DNA from: Flavobacteriales bacterium
Lineage (GTDB): Bacteria > Bacteroidota > Bacteroidia > Flavobacteriales_D > Sanyastnellaceae
Direction of reading: 5' to 3'
Assembly: GCA_019694805.1 (NCBI GenBank)
Contig: JAIBBG010000012.1
Span: forward strand, 1 to 64,000
Length of the DNA: 64,000 bases
The notes under the pieces were generated by a model. That model was not told the DNA's origin and did no database searches. It was given only the letters and a program-made list of their open reading frames with translations. Shown here piece by piece: positions 34,439 to 44,741 of this stretch. The translations under genes and the position numbers were made by a program. Every line of letters begins with the position of its first letter. Within the stretch, counting starts at the first letter, position 1.

Positions 34439-36802
34439 TCAGACTACTTTCAATTTGGCGAATTTGAGCAAGAGTTGTTTTTGACCTGCAGAAGGAAAAA
34501 ATATTGTTGCTTTTAAATCTGGTGCATTTCCCTCAACGGTAAGCACCTTGCCTTTACCGAATTTTTCGTGAATGACTTCAACACCAGGTTGAATTTCATC
34601 CGGTCCAGCGAAATCACCGGATGGAATGGGGGCTGCAGATGCAGCCGGATTCACTTTCTTGAAATTCTTTGGTGGCATGAAGGGCGTTGTCGGTGCCGCA
34701 GGAATAGGTTTCGAAGCTTCTTTGCGTGTGGTTGTCCGATCTATAGCTTGTTCAAAAGAGACGTTGCGTCCAAAAAATCCACTTCTTTCTTCACTGAAAC
34801 TTACACGCGAGCTTGTTGCGGCCTTTTCTGGTGCCGGAAGTTCCAAAAATGCTTCGTCAATTTCTTCAATAAATCGGGATGGCTCGCAATATTGCAACTG
34901 ACCCCATCTGTAACGCGTCAAGGCATAACTCAAGGTTGCTCTTTTTTCCGCTCTGGTCAGTGCTACATAGAATAGTCTTCTTTCTTCTTCGAGTTCTTCT
35001 CTCGAGTTGATACTGAGTTGTGATGGAAATAAGTTTTCTTCCAATCCAACAATATTGACATAAGGGAATTCCAATCCTTTCGCAGCGTGAATGGTCATGA
35101 GCGAAACTTTTCCTTCATCATTGCCATCATCTGTATCCGCGTCTGTCAGGAGTGCTACATCAATGAGAAAGTCGCTGAGTGTATTGATGCTGTCCGGAAA
35201 CTCTGGATTGATTTTATCGCTGAATTCTTTCATCCCGTTCAACAACTCCTGGATATTTTCATATCGGGCAATTCCTTCCGGTGTTCTGTCGGTATAAAGT
35301 TCTTTGAGTAATCCACATTCACTCGCAATTTGGTGTCCGAGATCATATGCGTTTTTCGACTCAAGATGCACTGCAAAACTTCTGATGAGATTGACAAACT
35401 CATTCACTTTGTTCATGGCTGAACCGGACAAGCCTGTTTCATGCGGTCTATGGATCATGTCCCAGACACTGATTTCACGTTCGGCAGCACAGACCACAAG
35501 CCTGTTCACAGTGGCATCACCAATTCCTCTTTTTGGATAATTGATCACACGCTTCAGTGATTCTTCATCATGCGGATTACACACCAATCTGAAGTAGGCA
35601 ATGAGATCTTTGATTTCTTTCCTCTGATAAAAACTCAGACCGCCATAAATTTTATAGGGGATGTTGATTTTGCGAAGCGATTCCTCAAAAGCACGGCTTT
35701 GAGCATTTGTTCTGTAGAGGATACCGAAATCTGCTGGACTGGCACCTTCCTGCATTTTGGTATCGAAGATCTGATTGGCGACAAAATTTCCTTCATCGTT
35801 ATCGGTGAGTGCTCGATGAACTTTGATTCTTGCGCCTTGCTCGTTATGCGTCCAAACTTCTTTCTTAATCTGATCTCTGTTCTTGGCTATGATACTGTTG
35901 GCTGCTTCAACAATGGTTTTTGTGCTGCGATAATTCTGCTCCAGTTTGAACATGGCAAAGTCAGGATAGTCCTTTCTGAAGTTGAGAATGTTTTGAATGT
36001 TGGCGCCGCGGAATGCATAAATACTCTGTGCATCATCACCAACTACGCAAACATTTTGAAATGCCGCACCAAGTTGTTTGATGATGAGGTATTGCGAAAA
36101 ATTGGTGTCCTGATACTCATCCACAAGTATGAACTGAAACTTGTGTTGGTACTTATGAAGAACATCAGGATGATCGCGAAGTAGTTCATTGGTCTTGAAC
36201 AACAGATCGTCAAAATCCATGGCCCCTGCCTTAAATAGACGAAGGTTATATGCGGTGTAGATTTCGGATAATCTTTCACGCCTCGCCATTCTGTCTTCTG
36301 TCTGAATTTCTCCATCATTGGCGTAATCAGCGGCCGATATCAAATTGTTTTTGCAGGATGAAATGCGGTTGTATACTACTCCGGGTTTGTAGATTTTATC
36401 ATCAAGTGCCATTTCTTTAAGAATGTCTTTGATGAGATTTTTTGAATCCGCCGTATCGTAAATAGAGAAATTTCTTGGGTAATTGATTTTATCACATTCC
36501 ATGCGCAGAATGCGAGCGAAGATGCTGTGGAATGTTCCCATCCAGATATTTCTAGCTTCGTGTTCGCCAACAAGTTTCCCGATACGTTCCTTCATTTCTT
36601 TCGCCGCTTTATTGGTGAAAGTGAGCGCGAGAATCTGAAATGGATCTACGCCCTGTCGGATCAGGTTGGCTATGCGATAAGTGAGAACACGGGTTTTACC
36701 TGAGCCTGCTCCCGCAATAACCATCATGGGCCCATTTACGTGCGCTGCTGCTGCTCGTTGCGCATCATTGAGTTCTGTGAGAAAGTCGAAATTCTGGTTC
36801 AC
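34439..36802 (-). CDS. uvrD: UvrD/PcrA-type 3'-5' DNA helicase
   Basis: A superfamily 1A helicase for nucleotide-excision repair and removal of proteins from DNA. Walker A is GAGSGKT at residues 31-37, motif II is LVDEYQDTN, and VGDDAQSIYAFRGA, LEQNYRST, TIHAAKGLEF and YVALTRAEKRATLSYA are the later motifs. The C-terminus carries the Tudor-like module VIHEKFGKGKVLTVEG, which in PcrA/UvrD contacts RNA polymerase. At 787 residues it is slightly longer than E. coli UvrD because of an Ala/Pro-rich linker before that module. The start codon is GTG, preceded by TACCTTCG at a 4-nt distance. Confidence 0.96.
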   Translation of the reverse strand: MNQNFDFLTELNDAQRAAAAHVNGPMMVIAGAGSGKTRVLTYRIANLIRQGVDPFQILALTFTNKAAKEMKERIGKLVGEHEARNIWMGTFHSIFARILRMECDKINYPRNFSIYDTADSKNLIKDILKEMALDDKIYKPGVVYNRISSCKNNLISAADYANDGEIQTEDRMARRERLSEIYTAYNLRLFKAGAMDFDDLLFKTNELLRDHPDVLHKYQHKFQFILVDEYQDTNFSQYLIIKQLGAAFQNVCVVGDDAQSIYAFRGANIQNILNFRKDYPDFAMFKLEQNYRSTKTIVEAANSIIAKNRDQIKKEVWTHNEQGARIKVHRALTDNDEGNFVANQIFDTKMQEGASPADFGILYRTNAQSRAFEESLRKINIPYKIYGGLSFYQRKEIKDLIAYFRLVCNPHDEESLKRVINYPKRGIGDATVNRLVVCAAEREISVWDMIHRPHETGLSGSAMNKVNEFVNLIRSFAVHLESKNAYDLGHQIASECGLLKELYTDRTPEGIARYENIQELLNGMKEFSDKINPEFPDSINTLSDFLIDVALLTDADTDDGNDEGKVSLMTIHAAKGLEFPYVNIVGLEENLFPSQLSINSREELEEERRLFYVALTRAEKRATLSYALTRYRWGQLQYCEPSRFIEEIDEAFLELPAPEKAATSSRVSFSEERSGFFGRNVSFEQAIDRTTTRKEASKPIPAAPTTPFMPPKNFKKVNPAASAAPIPSGDFAGPDEIQPGVEVIHEKFGKGKVLTVEGNAPDLKATIFFPSAGQKQLLLKFAKLKVV

Positions 36803-36806
36803 CGCG

Positions 36807-36814
36807 CGAAGGTA
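36807..36814 (-). promoter_or_regulatory. -7-like element TACCTTCG for uvrD
   Basis: One mismatch to TAnnTTTG, 4 nt before the GTG start. It has the same variant end (TTCG) and spacing as the ctaA element. Confidence 0.35.
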
Positions 36815-36933
36815 AGTCTGTCATTTGTGGTCCTGTAAGAAAAGTTATCCAATGGCGCAATCTTGAGAGGATAGTCCTTTTCATGGAATTGTTGTCAAGA
36901 AGTTATGCGAAAATCTTTTACTCCATGTGGGGT

Positions 36934-36941
36934 TAGTTTAG
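36934..36941 (+). promoter_or_regulatory. -7-like element TAGTTTAG for the NlpC/P60 gene
   Basis: One mismatch to TAnnTTTG, 4 nt before the ATG. Supported mainly by sharing the spacing seen at other genes in the window. Confidence 0.3.
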
Positions 36942-36945
36942 CGGC

Positions 36946-37461
36946 ATGAAATGGCTCACCATCTGCCTCATCGCTTTGTTTCCGCTCTCGGCTTTAGCCC
37001 AGCAGGACGAGGATACGCTTGTGGTGTCCGTGGATTCAACCGCTTTGATGCCTTTTCAAGTTGACAGCATGATTTCCTATGCGGAAAAATTTGTTGGTTG
37101 TCGATATGGTTATGGTAGTTGTGGGCCGAAAACTTTCGATTGCTCAGGGTTTGTTCAACATGTCTATGGAAAGTTTGGTGTTGCTTTGCCCCATACCAGT
37201 GGAGGAATCGCGGACATGTGTCAGGAGATCAAATTGAAAAAAGTGAAACCTGGTGACTTACTCTTTTTTGCGGGTAGAAAAGTTTCTAAGAAAAATATTG
37301 GACATGTTTCTATCGTTCATTCGGTAGATGGCGATAGAATCAGTATGATTCACGCTACGGTACAATCCGGAGTAATTACCGAAGTGCTTTCTGAATCGGC
37401 TTATTTCACCAAGAGATTTATTCGCGCCGGTAGATTACCGCGCAGTGTTTTCAAGGGTTGA
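36946..37461 (+). CDS. NlpC/P60-family cell-wall hydrolase
   Basis: A secreted cysteine peptidase (family C40) expected to cut gamma-D-Glu-diamino-acid bonds in peptidoglycan. A signal peptide (MKWLTICLIALFPLSALA) precedes a single catalytic domain with Cys66 in FDCSGF, His120 in NIGHVSIV and a third polar residue His136 in MIHATVQSGV. At 171 residues it is a minimal catalytic form with no SH3 or LysM domain. It is divergent from uvrD and ends 12 nt from the convergent phosphatase gene. The role could be wall remodelling or turnover. Confidence 0.92.
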   Translation: MKWLTICLIALFPLSALAQQDEDTLVVSVDSTALMPFQVDSMISYAEKFVGCRYGYGSCGPKTFDCSGFVQHVYGKFGVALPHTSGGIADMCQEIKLKKVKPGDLLFFAGRKVSKKNIGHVSIVHSVDGDRISMIHATVQSGVITEVLSESAYFTKRFIRAGRLPRSVFKG

Positions 37462-37473
37462 TTTGTTTCGTGA

Positions 37474-39600
37474 TTAAACCCGGATACCAATCAAGGAAAT
37501 GTCATCAATCTGCTCGTGATCTCCTTGCCAGGTATTGAGGAATTGAATCAGCCTTTGGCGCTGCTCATCCATGTTGAAATTGACCAAGGACAACAATAAA
37601 TTTCTCAATCCTGATAGTTTCAATTTCTTATTGTTTTCACCACCGAATTGATCTGCAAATCCATCTGTAAATGCATAGACAATATCGCCTTTTTTTAATT
37701 GATACGTGGTTGTTGTAAAAGCAGTTTTATCAGAATATGGCGAATAACCAATGGGCCTGTTTGTTCCTTTGATCGTCACCAAGTCTTCTCCATTCCAAAT
37801 AAACAAGCAATGATTTGCCGCTGCAACGCGAAGTTCCATGGTGTCGTGCTGGAAAGCGAACAACGCCATGTCCATTCCATCGCTCACATTCATGCCTTCC
37901 TGTAAATTCATGGTCTGTTTCATCCTTCTGTCTATTTCCTCGAGCATTTCATGTGGCAGCGCTTCCGGGTGTTGTTGAAGTGTTTCGCGAAGAAGATTGC
38001 AGCCCATTACACTCACCATCGCACCGGGAACGCCATGTCCTGTGCAGTCGCCAGTAGCTAATAGGGAAACCTCATGTGCCGGTCCTACAACACCATTCAA
38101 CCTCGTTTTTCCCACCCAATAGAAATCACCACTTACAATATCCTTTGGACGATAGATCACAAATGAATCTGGAAATGTTGTTTTCATATCTGCTTCAGTG
38201 GGAAGCAAATTGCGTTGTATGCGCTCAGCATAACGAATACTGCTGAGGATTTCTTCTTTTTGATTTTCCAGTTCAGTTTTTTGATGCAGTATTTCTTCTG
38301 TTCTTTCCAATACGGCTCGCTCTAAAACTTCGTTTTGTTCGCGCTCTATGCGATTGAGCTCTTTGAGACTTTGCAGTGCCTGATCTTTGAAGCTGTGGAA
38401 TTTGTCCACCACCGCAAATGATAGCAAAATGGTTTCTGCTGCACTTCCAATCAACAAACCATATTCAGCATAAAATTCATTGCGGATCAGACCAAGGTTT
38501 GTCGCAATGAATCCAAAAACTGTGATGACCAATGTGATAAATCCAATGAGGAAAAATTTCGCCGGTTTATAGCCTTTACGCAACACCATGATGGTTACAG
38601 GAATGATGGCGAAATTGATCAACAGGGCAATCACATTGATAAGCAAAACACTTATGGGAAATGTAGTTGGTGTACCTATCAGTGAAAGTCCAATATTGAA
38701 GATGATAAGATATCCGACATAATTTAACCAGCGATGGATGCGAGGGAAATATTCCCTCAATTGAAGAAACATTTGAGAAAACTTCAACAAAGCCAGAATC
38801 GATAATGAGGCAAATACAGGCGTTGAAATATTGGCGAGATAACTATTGTTGGGCCAGAAGAATTGAAACGCATAACCACCAAGTGATAATTGAAGTAAGA
38901 GAAGATTGAAGTTATAGTGTACGTAATAAAGTGATGACTTTTCCCGAAGTCTCAGATAGAGGAACAATGTGAACAACAACACAAATACAATGAGCCCAAA
39001 GTAACATCCTCTGACGAGGTTATCGAGGGCATCTTTTTCAGCGAGAGAATGTTTCGTCCATACTGTAATCGGTGCCAATAATTGTTCACCGGCTGCATTG
39101 ATTTTGGCATAATACGTTCTTGTCTCGCGTTCAACGAAGGCGATAGGGAAACGGTAGGTGCGGTGTTCAATAGGTCTTGACCCAAAAAAGTGGTTGTCGC
39201 CTGTAATGGACATCATCACCGGACCATGGTCCGTTATTTCGTAAAGTGCAACTTCATTCAGCAAAGGATTATTGATCTGTAAAATTTCTGACCCCCATGG
39301 AATTTGAGCTCCATTGATTTCAAATTTGAGCCATATATCATGTGGGTTGAATCCAAAATTGGGATCGTCTCCCGTACCAGGTAATGGTTGAAACAGTTCC
39401 TGCTGTTTGTTAAAAAGATCTTGAACCTGGATGTTACCGGCGGTATCTTCAAAATACCAAATGTGCTCTCGGCCTATATGGGTGCGCCCTTCAGAAACAG
39501 GCTTCATGGTTTGTCCATAGCGCACAATGGCTATCACCATCAGCAAAGCGGGTACAAAGAATACCGCGCTGAGCATCAGCTTTCTCATCTTATTTGACAT
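37474..39600 (-). CDS. 7TM-DISM receptor with SpoIIE-type PP2C phosphatase
   Basis: A 708-residue signalling protein. After an N-terminal membrane segment comes a periplasmic 7TMR-DISM extracellular sensing domain (about residues 30-180, with GFNPHDIWLKFEI). Seven membrane helices follow (about 190-400), then a coiled coil (EREQNEVLERAVLERTEEIL), and finally a SpoIIE/RsbU-like phosphatase domain with the metal-binding acidic motifs VSGDFYW, ATGDCTGHGVPGAMVS and AFTDGFADQFGG. It probably dephosphorylates a STAS anti-sigma antagonist, but no such partner lies nearby. The gene is divergent from a sigma-54 regulator, 190 nt away. Confidence 0.9.
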   Translation of the reverse strand: MSNKMRKLMLSAVFFVPALLMVIAIVRYGQTMKPVSEGRTHIGREHIWYFEDTAGNIQVQDLFNKQQELFQPLPGTGDDPNFGFNPHDIWLKFEINGAQIPWGSEILQINNPLLNEVALYEITDHGPVMMSITGDNHFFGSRPIEHRTYRFPIAFVERETRTYYAKINAAGEQLLAPITVWTKHSLAEKDALDNLVRGCYFGLIVFVLLFTLFLYLRLREKSSLYYVHYNFNLLLLQLSLGGYAFQFFWPNNSYLANISTPVFASLSILALLKFSQMFLQLREYFPRIHRWLNYVGYLIIFNIGLSLIGTPTTFPISVLLINVIALLINFAIIPVTIMVLRKGYKPAKFFLIGFITLVITVFGFIATNLGLIRNEFYAEYGLLIGSAAETILLSFAVVDKFHSFKDQALQSLKELNRIEREQNEVLERAVLERTEEILHQKTELENQKEEILSSIRYAERIQRNLLPTEADMKTTFPDSFVIYRPKDIVSGDFYWVGKTRLNGVVGPAHEVSLLATGDCTGHGVPGAMVSVMGCNLLRETLQQHPEALPHEMLEEIDRRMKQTMNLQEGMNVSDGMDMALFAFQHDTMELRVAAANHCLFIWNGEDLVTIKGTNRPIGYSPYSDKTAFTTTTYQLKKGDIVYAFTDGFADQFGGENNKKLKLSGLRNLLLSLVNFNMDEQRQRLIQFLNTWQGDHEQIDDISLIGIRV

Positions 39601-39760
39601 GTTTTACAGATCGAAGTGGTCAATAGCCCTATACGTAAGTGTAGGAGTGGGGTTGCATCGCATCTCCGGTTTCATGTGGTATGAAGATGTGACGTTGCCG
39701 TAAGGATCTACTGGTGTTTTTTCATCGAAAATGAATGGCTCAATTCCATGCTCAAGCGTT

Positions 39761-39768
39761 TATTTTCG
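39761..39768 (+). promoter_or_regulatory. -7-like element TATTTTCG for the sigma-54 regulator gene
   Basis: One mismatch to TAnnTTTG with the TTCG ending seen elsewhere in the window, 23 nt before the ATG. No -33 TTG is present. Confidence 0.3.
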
Positions 39769-39791
39769 CACCACTGTAAAATCCACTGTAT

Positions 39792-40964
39792 ATGCCTTCT
39801 ATTTTGATCATCGACGATGAACCCGCCATTCGTAAAGCTCTTCGTGAAATTCTCGAATATGAATCATTCGAAGTAAAGGAAGCCGAGGATGGTACTGCAG
39901 CACTAAAGATCGTTGAAAAGGAAAATTTCGATCTGATTTTTTGTGATGTGAAAATGCCACGTATGGATGGTATTGAGGTACTCACCAAAATGAAGGAAAA
40001 GGGTGTAGAGTCTCCAATTGTAATCATGACAGGTCATGGTAATGTGGAAACTGCCGTGGAAGCGTTGAAGAAGGGGGCTTATGATTTCATACAGAAACCT
40101 CTTGATTTGAATCGTATTCTGGTTACAGTTCGCAATGCGAGCAATCAACATACACTCGAAAAGGAAACCAAAACCCTACGACGCAAAGTGAACAAGGTTT
40201 TAGGATCCAACATTGTCGGTGAGAGCGACGCGATTACTGAAATCAAAAAGATGATCGACACTGTAGCACCGACTGAAGCTCGTGTCTTGATCACTGGTGG
40301 CAATGGTTCTGGTAAAGAATTGGTAGCGCGACAACTTCATGAAAAAAGCGCTCGAGCTGCTGGTCCATTCATCGAAGTTAACTGTGCAGCGATACCATCT
40401 GAATTGATCGAAAGTGAATTGTTCGGTCACGAAAAGGGAGCGTTTACTTCTGCTATAAAAACACGCCAGGGAAAATTTGAATTGGCAGATAATGGCACTT
40501 TATTCTTGGATGAAATTGGTGATATGGCTTTGCCTGCTCAGGCAAAGGTGTTGCGCGCATTGCAGGAAAGCAAAATTACCCGCGTGGGTGGAGATAAAGA
40601 TTTTAAAGTAAACGTGCGTGTTTTTGCAGCAACCAATAAAGACCTGCGCAAAGAAATTGAAGCAGGTAATTTTCGTGAAGATTTATACCACAGACTTTCC
40701 GTTATTGTCATCCGCGTTCCTTCACTGAGCGAACGCAAAGATGATATTCCATTACTCGCGGACCATTTTCTCCAAATCATCTCTGAAGAATATGGCCAAC
40801 CTAAAAAGGAAATTACTCCGGGTGCAATCAAAGCGCTGCAGGAATTGAAATGGACTGGTAATATCCGTGAGTTCCGCAACGTGATGGAAAGATTGGTGAT
40901 TTTGTCTCCAAAAGCCATCGACGATAAAATGGTGAAGGCTTACGCTGTGCCTAATTTCAACTGA
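39792..40964 (+). CDS. Sigma-54-type response regulator lacking a DNA-binding domain
   Basis: A receiver domain (residues 1-115; acidic pocket Asp8/Asp9, phospho-acceptor Asp52, Thr80, Lys102) is joined to a sigma-54 AAA+ domain (Walker A GGNGSGKE at 169-176, Walker [11 protein letters not shown] at 235-244). The loop that contacts sigma-54 reads GAFTSA at 216-221 instead of GAFTGA. The protein ends after the AAA+ lid ([17 protein letters not shown]) at residue 390 with only about 30 more residues, so the usual Fis-type helix-turn-helix is missing. The stop is followed directly by intergenic DNA with no HTH-like frame. It may activate from solution or interact with another DNA-binding protein. 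A partner kinase is not adjacent. Confidence 0.93.
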   Translation: MPSILIIDDEPAIRKALREILEYESFEVKEAEDGTAALKIVEKENFDLIFCDVKMPRMDGIEVLTKMKEKGVESPIVIMTGHGNVETAVEALKKGAYDFIQKPLDLNRILVTVRNASNQHTLEKETKTLRRKVNKVLGSNIVGESDAITEIKKMIDTVAPTEARVLITGGNGSGKELVARQLHEKSARAAGPFIEVNCAAIPSELIESELFGHEKGAFTSAIKTRQGKFELADNGTLFLDEIGDMALPAQAKVLRALQESKITRVGGDKDFKVNVRVFAATNKDLRKEIEAGNFREDLYHRLSVIVIRVPSLSERKDDIPLLADHFLQIISEEYGQPKKEITPGAIKALQELKWTGNIREFRNVMERLVILSPKAIDDKMVKAYAVPNFN

Positions 40965-41008
40965 CAATATTCTAAAAACTGAATGAAGTTGTGGTGATTC
41001 GTTTCACC

Positions 41009-42121
41009 TTACTTTTTGCTCTTGAATAAGAATACGGAGTTCAAACTCACAACTGCTACTGTTGTCACAATAATAAATGTAACATTTGGTGAAGATGGTG
41101 GGGATAAAAATGTGAGCAGGATAATGAAGATGGAGAAGGCATAAAGAACAAGACTGGTCTGTCTATGTGATAATCCAAGCGAGAGTAGTTTGTGGTGAAT
41201 GTGGTTCTTGTCTGCTGAAAATGGAGATTTGCCTTTGAGCGCTCGTAATATGAAAACCCTTAAGGTATCGATAAGTGGGTAAGCCAATATGGCCATGGCG
41301 AGTACTGGTTTCGGTACTGTGCTCATGGTGGTGAGCATATGCTTCACCGGAAATTCAATCATTTTTACTGCAAGTACAAAAAGTACCAGTCCAATGATCA
41401 ATGATCCGGAATCACCCATGAACAATTTTGCAGGTTGAAAATTGTAGATGAGAAAACCTAACAATGAACCTCCAAGTCCCATGGCCAACAATGCCAATGG
41501 CTGATCGCCTGTCCGGTAAAACCAGAAGGCAAATGCAAGACTGGCAATCAATCCAACACCCGCAGCAAGTCCATCGACACCATCAATCAGGTTGATGGCA
41601 TTCACGATGACGATGTAAACAAAAATCGAAAGCGAAATGCTGAGCCAAAGTGGAAGATATTCCACATCGAATAATCCCCAAAATTGAGTAATACGTATGT
41701 CTGCTACCACCACGAGTATAAATCCTACAACGAGATGCACCAGTAATTTTTTGGTAGGCGAAACCCCAACGATGTCATCTTTTAGGCCAAGAAAAAACAG
41801 GATAAACATGCACGCCACCAAATACTTAAACTCGTTGAGCGCTTCGATGGGGAAATAATTATTCCCTAACACCCAACCTTCTTTGGATGGAAACCACAAG
41901 CTATAACCAATGATGGTACCCGCGAAAATCATGATACCACCAATGGTGGGTACTGATCTCCTGTGAAGTTTCCGAGCATCACCAGGCTCATCCACCAAAT
42001 GTTTCAACTTGGCTACTTTGATAAGCGACGGCGTGGCAATGAGAACCAACAAAAAGGCTGTGGCAAAACAGCCGATGATCTCGCGTACAATCTCTGTGAA
42101 GAATCCGAAGAAAGTTTCCAC
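41009..42121 (-). CDS. WecA/MraY-like undecaprenyl-phosphate sugar-1-phosphate transferase
   Basis: A polytopic transferase (about eleven helices) that starts surface-polysaccharide lipid intermediates by moving GlcNAc-1-P or a related sugar phosphate onto undecaprenyl phosphate. The family motifs are visible: DEPGDARKLHRRSVPTIGG, INLIDGVDGLAAG (catalytic Asp residues), FMGDSGSLIIG and the cytoplasmic HIHHKLLSLGLSHRQ, which resembles WecA rather than MraY. The start is GTG at 42121. It is the last gene of a five-gene minus-strand cluster that begins with the GT2 gene. Confidence 0.92.
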   Translation of the reverse strand: METFFGFFTEIVREIIGCFATAFLLVLIATPSLIKVAKLKHLVDEPGDARKLHRRSVPTIGGIMIFAGTIIGYSLWFPSKEGWVLGNNYFPIEALNEFKYLVACMFILFFLGLKDDIVGVSPTKKLLVHLVVGFILVVVADIRITQFWGLFDVEYLPLWLSISLSIFVYIVIVNAINLIDGVDGLAAGVGLIASLAFAFWFYRTGDQPLALLAMGLGGSLLGFLIYNFQPAKLFMGDSGSLIIGLVLFVLAVKMIEFPVKHMLTTMSTVPKPVLAMAILAYPLIDTLRVFILRALKGKSPFSADKNHIHHKLLSLGLSHRQTSLVLYAFSIFIILLTFLSPPSSPNVTFIIVTTVAVVSLNSVFLFKSKK

Positions 42122-42184
42122 TTTGGCTTGAGTCAGTTAAGATGTCTTGTCACTTCCACTGTTTCCAGCAGGTTGCGAAGTTAC

Positions 42185-43759
42185 CTAAAAATCTGAATAG
42201 CGGTTGATGAGATTTGTTCTCAAGGAAATGTAGAGGTAAGAAGTCTTCATGGTTTGATCTGCACTCCAGTTGTAATCAGTCTTTTCCGACCTGGAAGTAT
42301 AGCCGGCTATGATTTGAAAATTTGTCACCGGATTGAAGTTTACTCCGGCTTGCACATCCAATTGGGTGACGCTCCTTGTTGGCCAAGGTGCGATATTGTT
42401 GTACACCAAATCTGGGTTTGAAGCCCAAGATCCATCAGGCCCTAATGAATGTACAATGGAGTTGTATTTGAATTGTGCAATCAGTCTTTTGTACCGGTAG
42501 TTCAGGATGGCAAGCAATTCATCAGTAGCCGGACCAGTTGGATGACCAAGCGGCTGATTCACATGAGTGTATGATTGCAGATGCTCAGGATGCGCATACA
42601 TCGAGCCTCCTAAATTGTTCCATTCAAGTTGAAGGTCGAGATTTTTAACCAATAGATCAAAATACTTATAACCTAATTGAAATCCGAATTCACCTGCTGC
42701 TGGTTGATCGGTGGCGACCTGTCCGTAAAAACATTGATGTTTTCCAACTTGTATTCGGGCATTCATACCTATAAGGACGTGGTTGATGCCGTCAAAACCT
42801 TGAAGCAAAGTATTGACACCAATTACAGGAAGGTACGCACCATAAGGTTGAGGAATGGTCCCTGTGCTATCGTATCTCTCCCAGATGATGCCTTCGAATA
42901 AGCCAAGCTCCAATTTCTTGGTGGGCAACCAACTCAAGTATTGAAAGCTACCACCTTTTCGTTTGAATAAGGCCTCGGGCACTTCTTTGAGTGGTAATCT
43001 TTCTAAGGTTTGCAGTGAAGCATAAGTTGCAGTGTATTGCCACTTGTGATCAGGCGATGTAAGTCTTGCTCTCAGGTAGGGGTATGAAAAGGCGGCATCA
43101 CTCAACAGCAATGATCTGTATCCATGACCAAAAAATTGTTTGCCCTGGCCGAATTGTATGTTGAGCCATTTCAATGGGGTGTAGCTGATCCATCCATTGG
43201 CCATAGCAAAGTCATAACCATTGAGGTTGTAAGCTTTCACGCGTCCAAACCCGGGAAATGTTCCGGTGCTGTCCACAAAGTGTTTCAGATACAGTGGAAC
43301 GAAACATTGTGTTTCATAAAAACTGGTTTGAAATGAAAATTGCTTACCTATATCTCCAATGAATTGCAAGCCGCGTTGATTGGTAAATAGTTGCTTACCG
43401 GCATAAGATGTTGTATCCGCAAAGTCTTTCCCAAGACTGAAATCGAACAAGGGGTCGGCTGCAATGAAGAAGTCGTCTTTTTTGATCGACAATAAATGAT
43501 GCTTGTAAAATTTTCCTACGCCCGGAAAATAGATTTTAATAGTGTCTTTCGCGAGCAGATAAATTTTATGGATGTCAAGATCGCTCTCAATGGCTGGTTT
43601 AGCGGCCTGATGAAAAAGTACAGTACTATCACCTAAAACGAATCGCTCCGTTTCTTGTGTGAATAGTCTGGTAAGAGGAATATTCTTCTGCTGGGCAGTG
43701 GTAAACTGCCCGCAAAGCATGAGGATGAAAAGCGTGATGTATTTATTCAAATGAGGCAT
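42185..43759 (-). CDS. Outer-membrane beta-barrel, RemB/Wzi-like
   Basis: The 524-residue precursor has a signal peptide (YITLFILMLCGQFTTAQ). The body has many alternating amphipathic strands, and GQGKQFFGHGYRSLLLSD is a stretch shared with capsule-assembly Wzi-like proteins and the gliding-motility-associated RemB of Flavobacterium. The last strand ends TSYLYISLRTNLINRYSDF, with aromatic residues near the C-terminus. It probably sits in the outer membrane and binds or organises surface polysaccharide. It starts 13 nt after fcl, so it is in the same operon. The exact role is inferred. Confidence 0.75.
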   Translation of the reverse strand: MPHLNKYITLFILMLCGQFTTAQQKNIPLTRLFTQETERFVLGDSTVLFHQAAKPAIESDLDIHKIYLLAKDTIKIYFPGVGKFYKHHLLSIKKDDFFIAADPLFDFSLGKDFADTTSYAGKQLFTNQRGLQFIGDIGKQFSFQTSFYETQCFVPLYLKHFVDSTGTFPGFGRVKAYNLNGYDFAMANGWISYTPLKWLNIQFGQGKQFFGHGYRSLLLSDAAFSYPYLRARLTSPDHKWQYTATYASLQTLERLPLKEVPEALFKRKGGSFQYLSWLPTKKLELGLFEGIIWERYDSTGTIPQPYGAYLPVIGVNTLLQGFDGINHVLIGMNARIQVGKHQCFYGQVATDQPAAGEFGFQLGYKYFDLLVKNLDLQLEWNNLGGSMYAHPEHLQSYTHVNQPLGHPTGPATDELLAILNYRYKRLIAQFKYNSIVHSLGPDGSWASNPDLVYNNIAPWPTRSVTQLDVQAGVNFNPVTNFQIIAGYTSRSEKTDYNWSADQTMKTSYLYISLRTNLINRYSDF

Positions 43760-43772
43760 GCAATCGATAGGG

Positions 43773-44720
43773 TCACTTCATTCTCACATGCTCAAGATTC
43801 ATCGATTTGAATTCTTCATAGACAGCAGTGATACCTTCACGCAATGCGATGCGGTGTTTCCAACCCATGTTATGTAATCTCGACACATCCATCAGTTTTC
43901 TTGGTGTGCCATCTGGTTTCGAAGTATTCCAGCGTAATTCACCTTTGAAGCCAACAACCTCCTGAACCATTTCAGCGAGTGCTTTGATGGTAAGGTCTTC
44001 ACCGGTACCCACATTCACAAACAATTTTTCGTTGTAATTCATCATGAGAAAATAGCATGCATCAGCGAGGTCATCCACATGCAAAAACTCACGCATCGGT
44101 GAACCTGTTCCCCAAACTTCTACATGATCAAGTCCATTCTCTTTGGCATCATGAAATTTTCTGATGAAGGCCGGAAGTACGTGTGAATTGTTCAAGTCAT
44201 AATTGTCATTCGGACCGTACAAGTTGGTTGGCATGGCAGATATGAAATTACTTCCATACTGATCGCGATAGGCCTCACATAATTTAATACCGGCAATTTT
44301 GGCAATGGCATATGGTTCATTGGTCGGCTCAAGCAATCCCGTGAGTAGACTCTCTTCCTTCAAAGGCTGAGGGGCCATTTTAGGATAAATGCAAGATGAT
44401 CCCAGAAAGAGAAGCTTCTTCACACCGTATTGATGAGCAGCATGAATCACATTGGATTCGATCATGAGATTGTCATAGAGAAATTCTCCGCGATACACAT
44501 TGTTGGCATGAATACCACCCACTTTTGCAGCAGATAGAAAAACGTATTCCGGTTTTTCATGTTTGAAAAAGTCATCCACGGCAGCTTGATTTCTAAGATC
44601 CAACTGACCCGAAGTGCGAAGGATGAGGTGTTCATACCCTTCGGCTACCAAACGTCGTACAATGGCACTGCCCACCATGCCGCGATGACCAGCAACAAAT
44701 ATGCGTGAATTTTTTTCCAT
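43773..44720 (-). CDS. fcl: GDP-L-fucose synthase
   Basis: An NADPH-dependent epimerase/reductase that turns GDP-4-keto-6-deoxymannose into GDP-L-fucose for surface glycans. The extended SDR fold shows the nucleotide motif GHRGMVGSA near residue 11, the catalytic Ser108 and Cys110 in GSSCIYP, and Tyr137 and Lys141 in YAIAKIAG. The 315-residue length is normal. GDP-mannose dehydratase, which supplies its substrate, is not in the window. It lies between the permease and the RemB/Wzi-like barrel gene in one operon. Confidence 0.95.
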   Translation of the reverse strand: MEKNSRIFVAGHRGMVGSAIVRRLVAEGYEHLILRTSGQLDLRNQAAVDDFFKHEKPEYVFLSAAKVGGIHANNVYRGEFLYDNLMIESNVIHAAHQYGVKKLLFLGSSCIYPKMAPQPLKEESLLTGLLEPTNEPYAIAKIAGIKLCEAYRDQYGSNFISAMPTNLYGPNDNYDLNNSHVLPAFIRKFHDAKENGLDHVEVWGTGSPMREFLHVDDLADACYFLMMNYNEKLFVNVGTGEDLTIKALAEMVQEVVGFKGELRWNTSKPDGTPRKLMDVSRLHNMGWKHRIALREGITAVYEEFKSMNLEHVRMK

Positions 44721-44741
44721 GGTTGCGAATGTACGAAGGCA

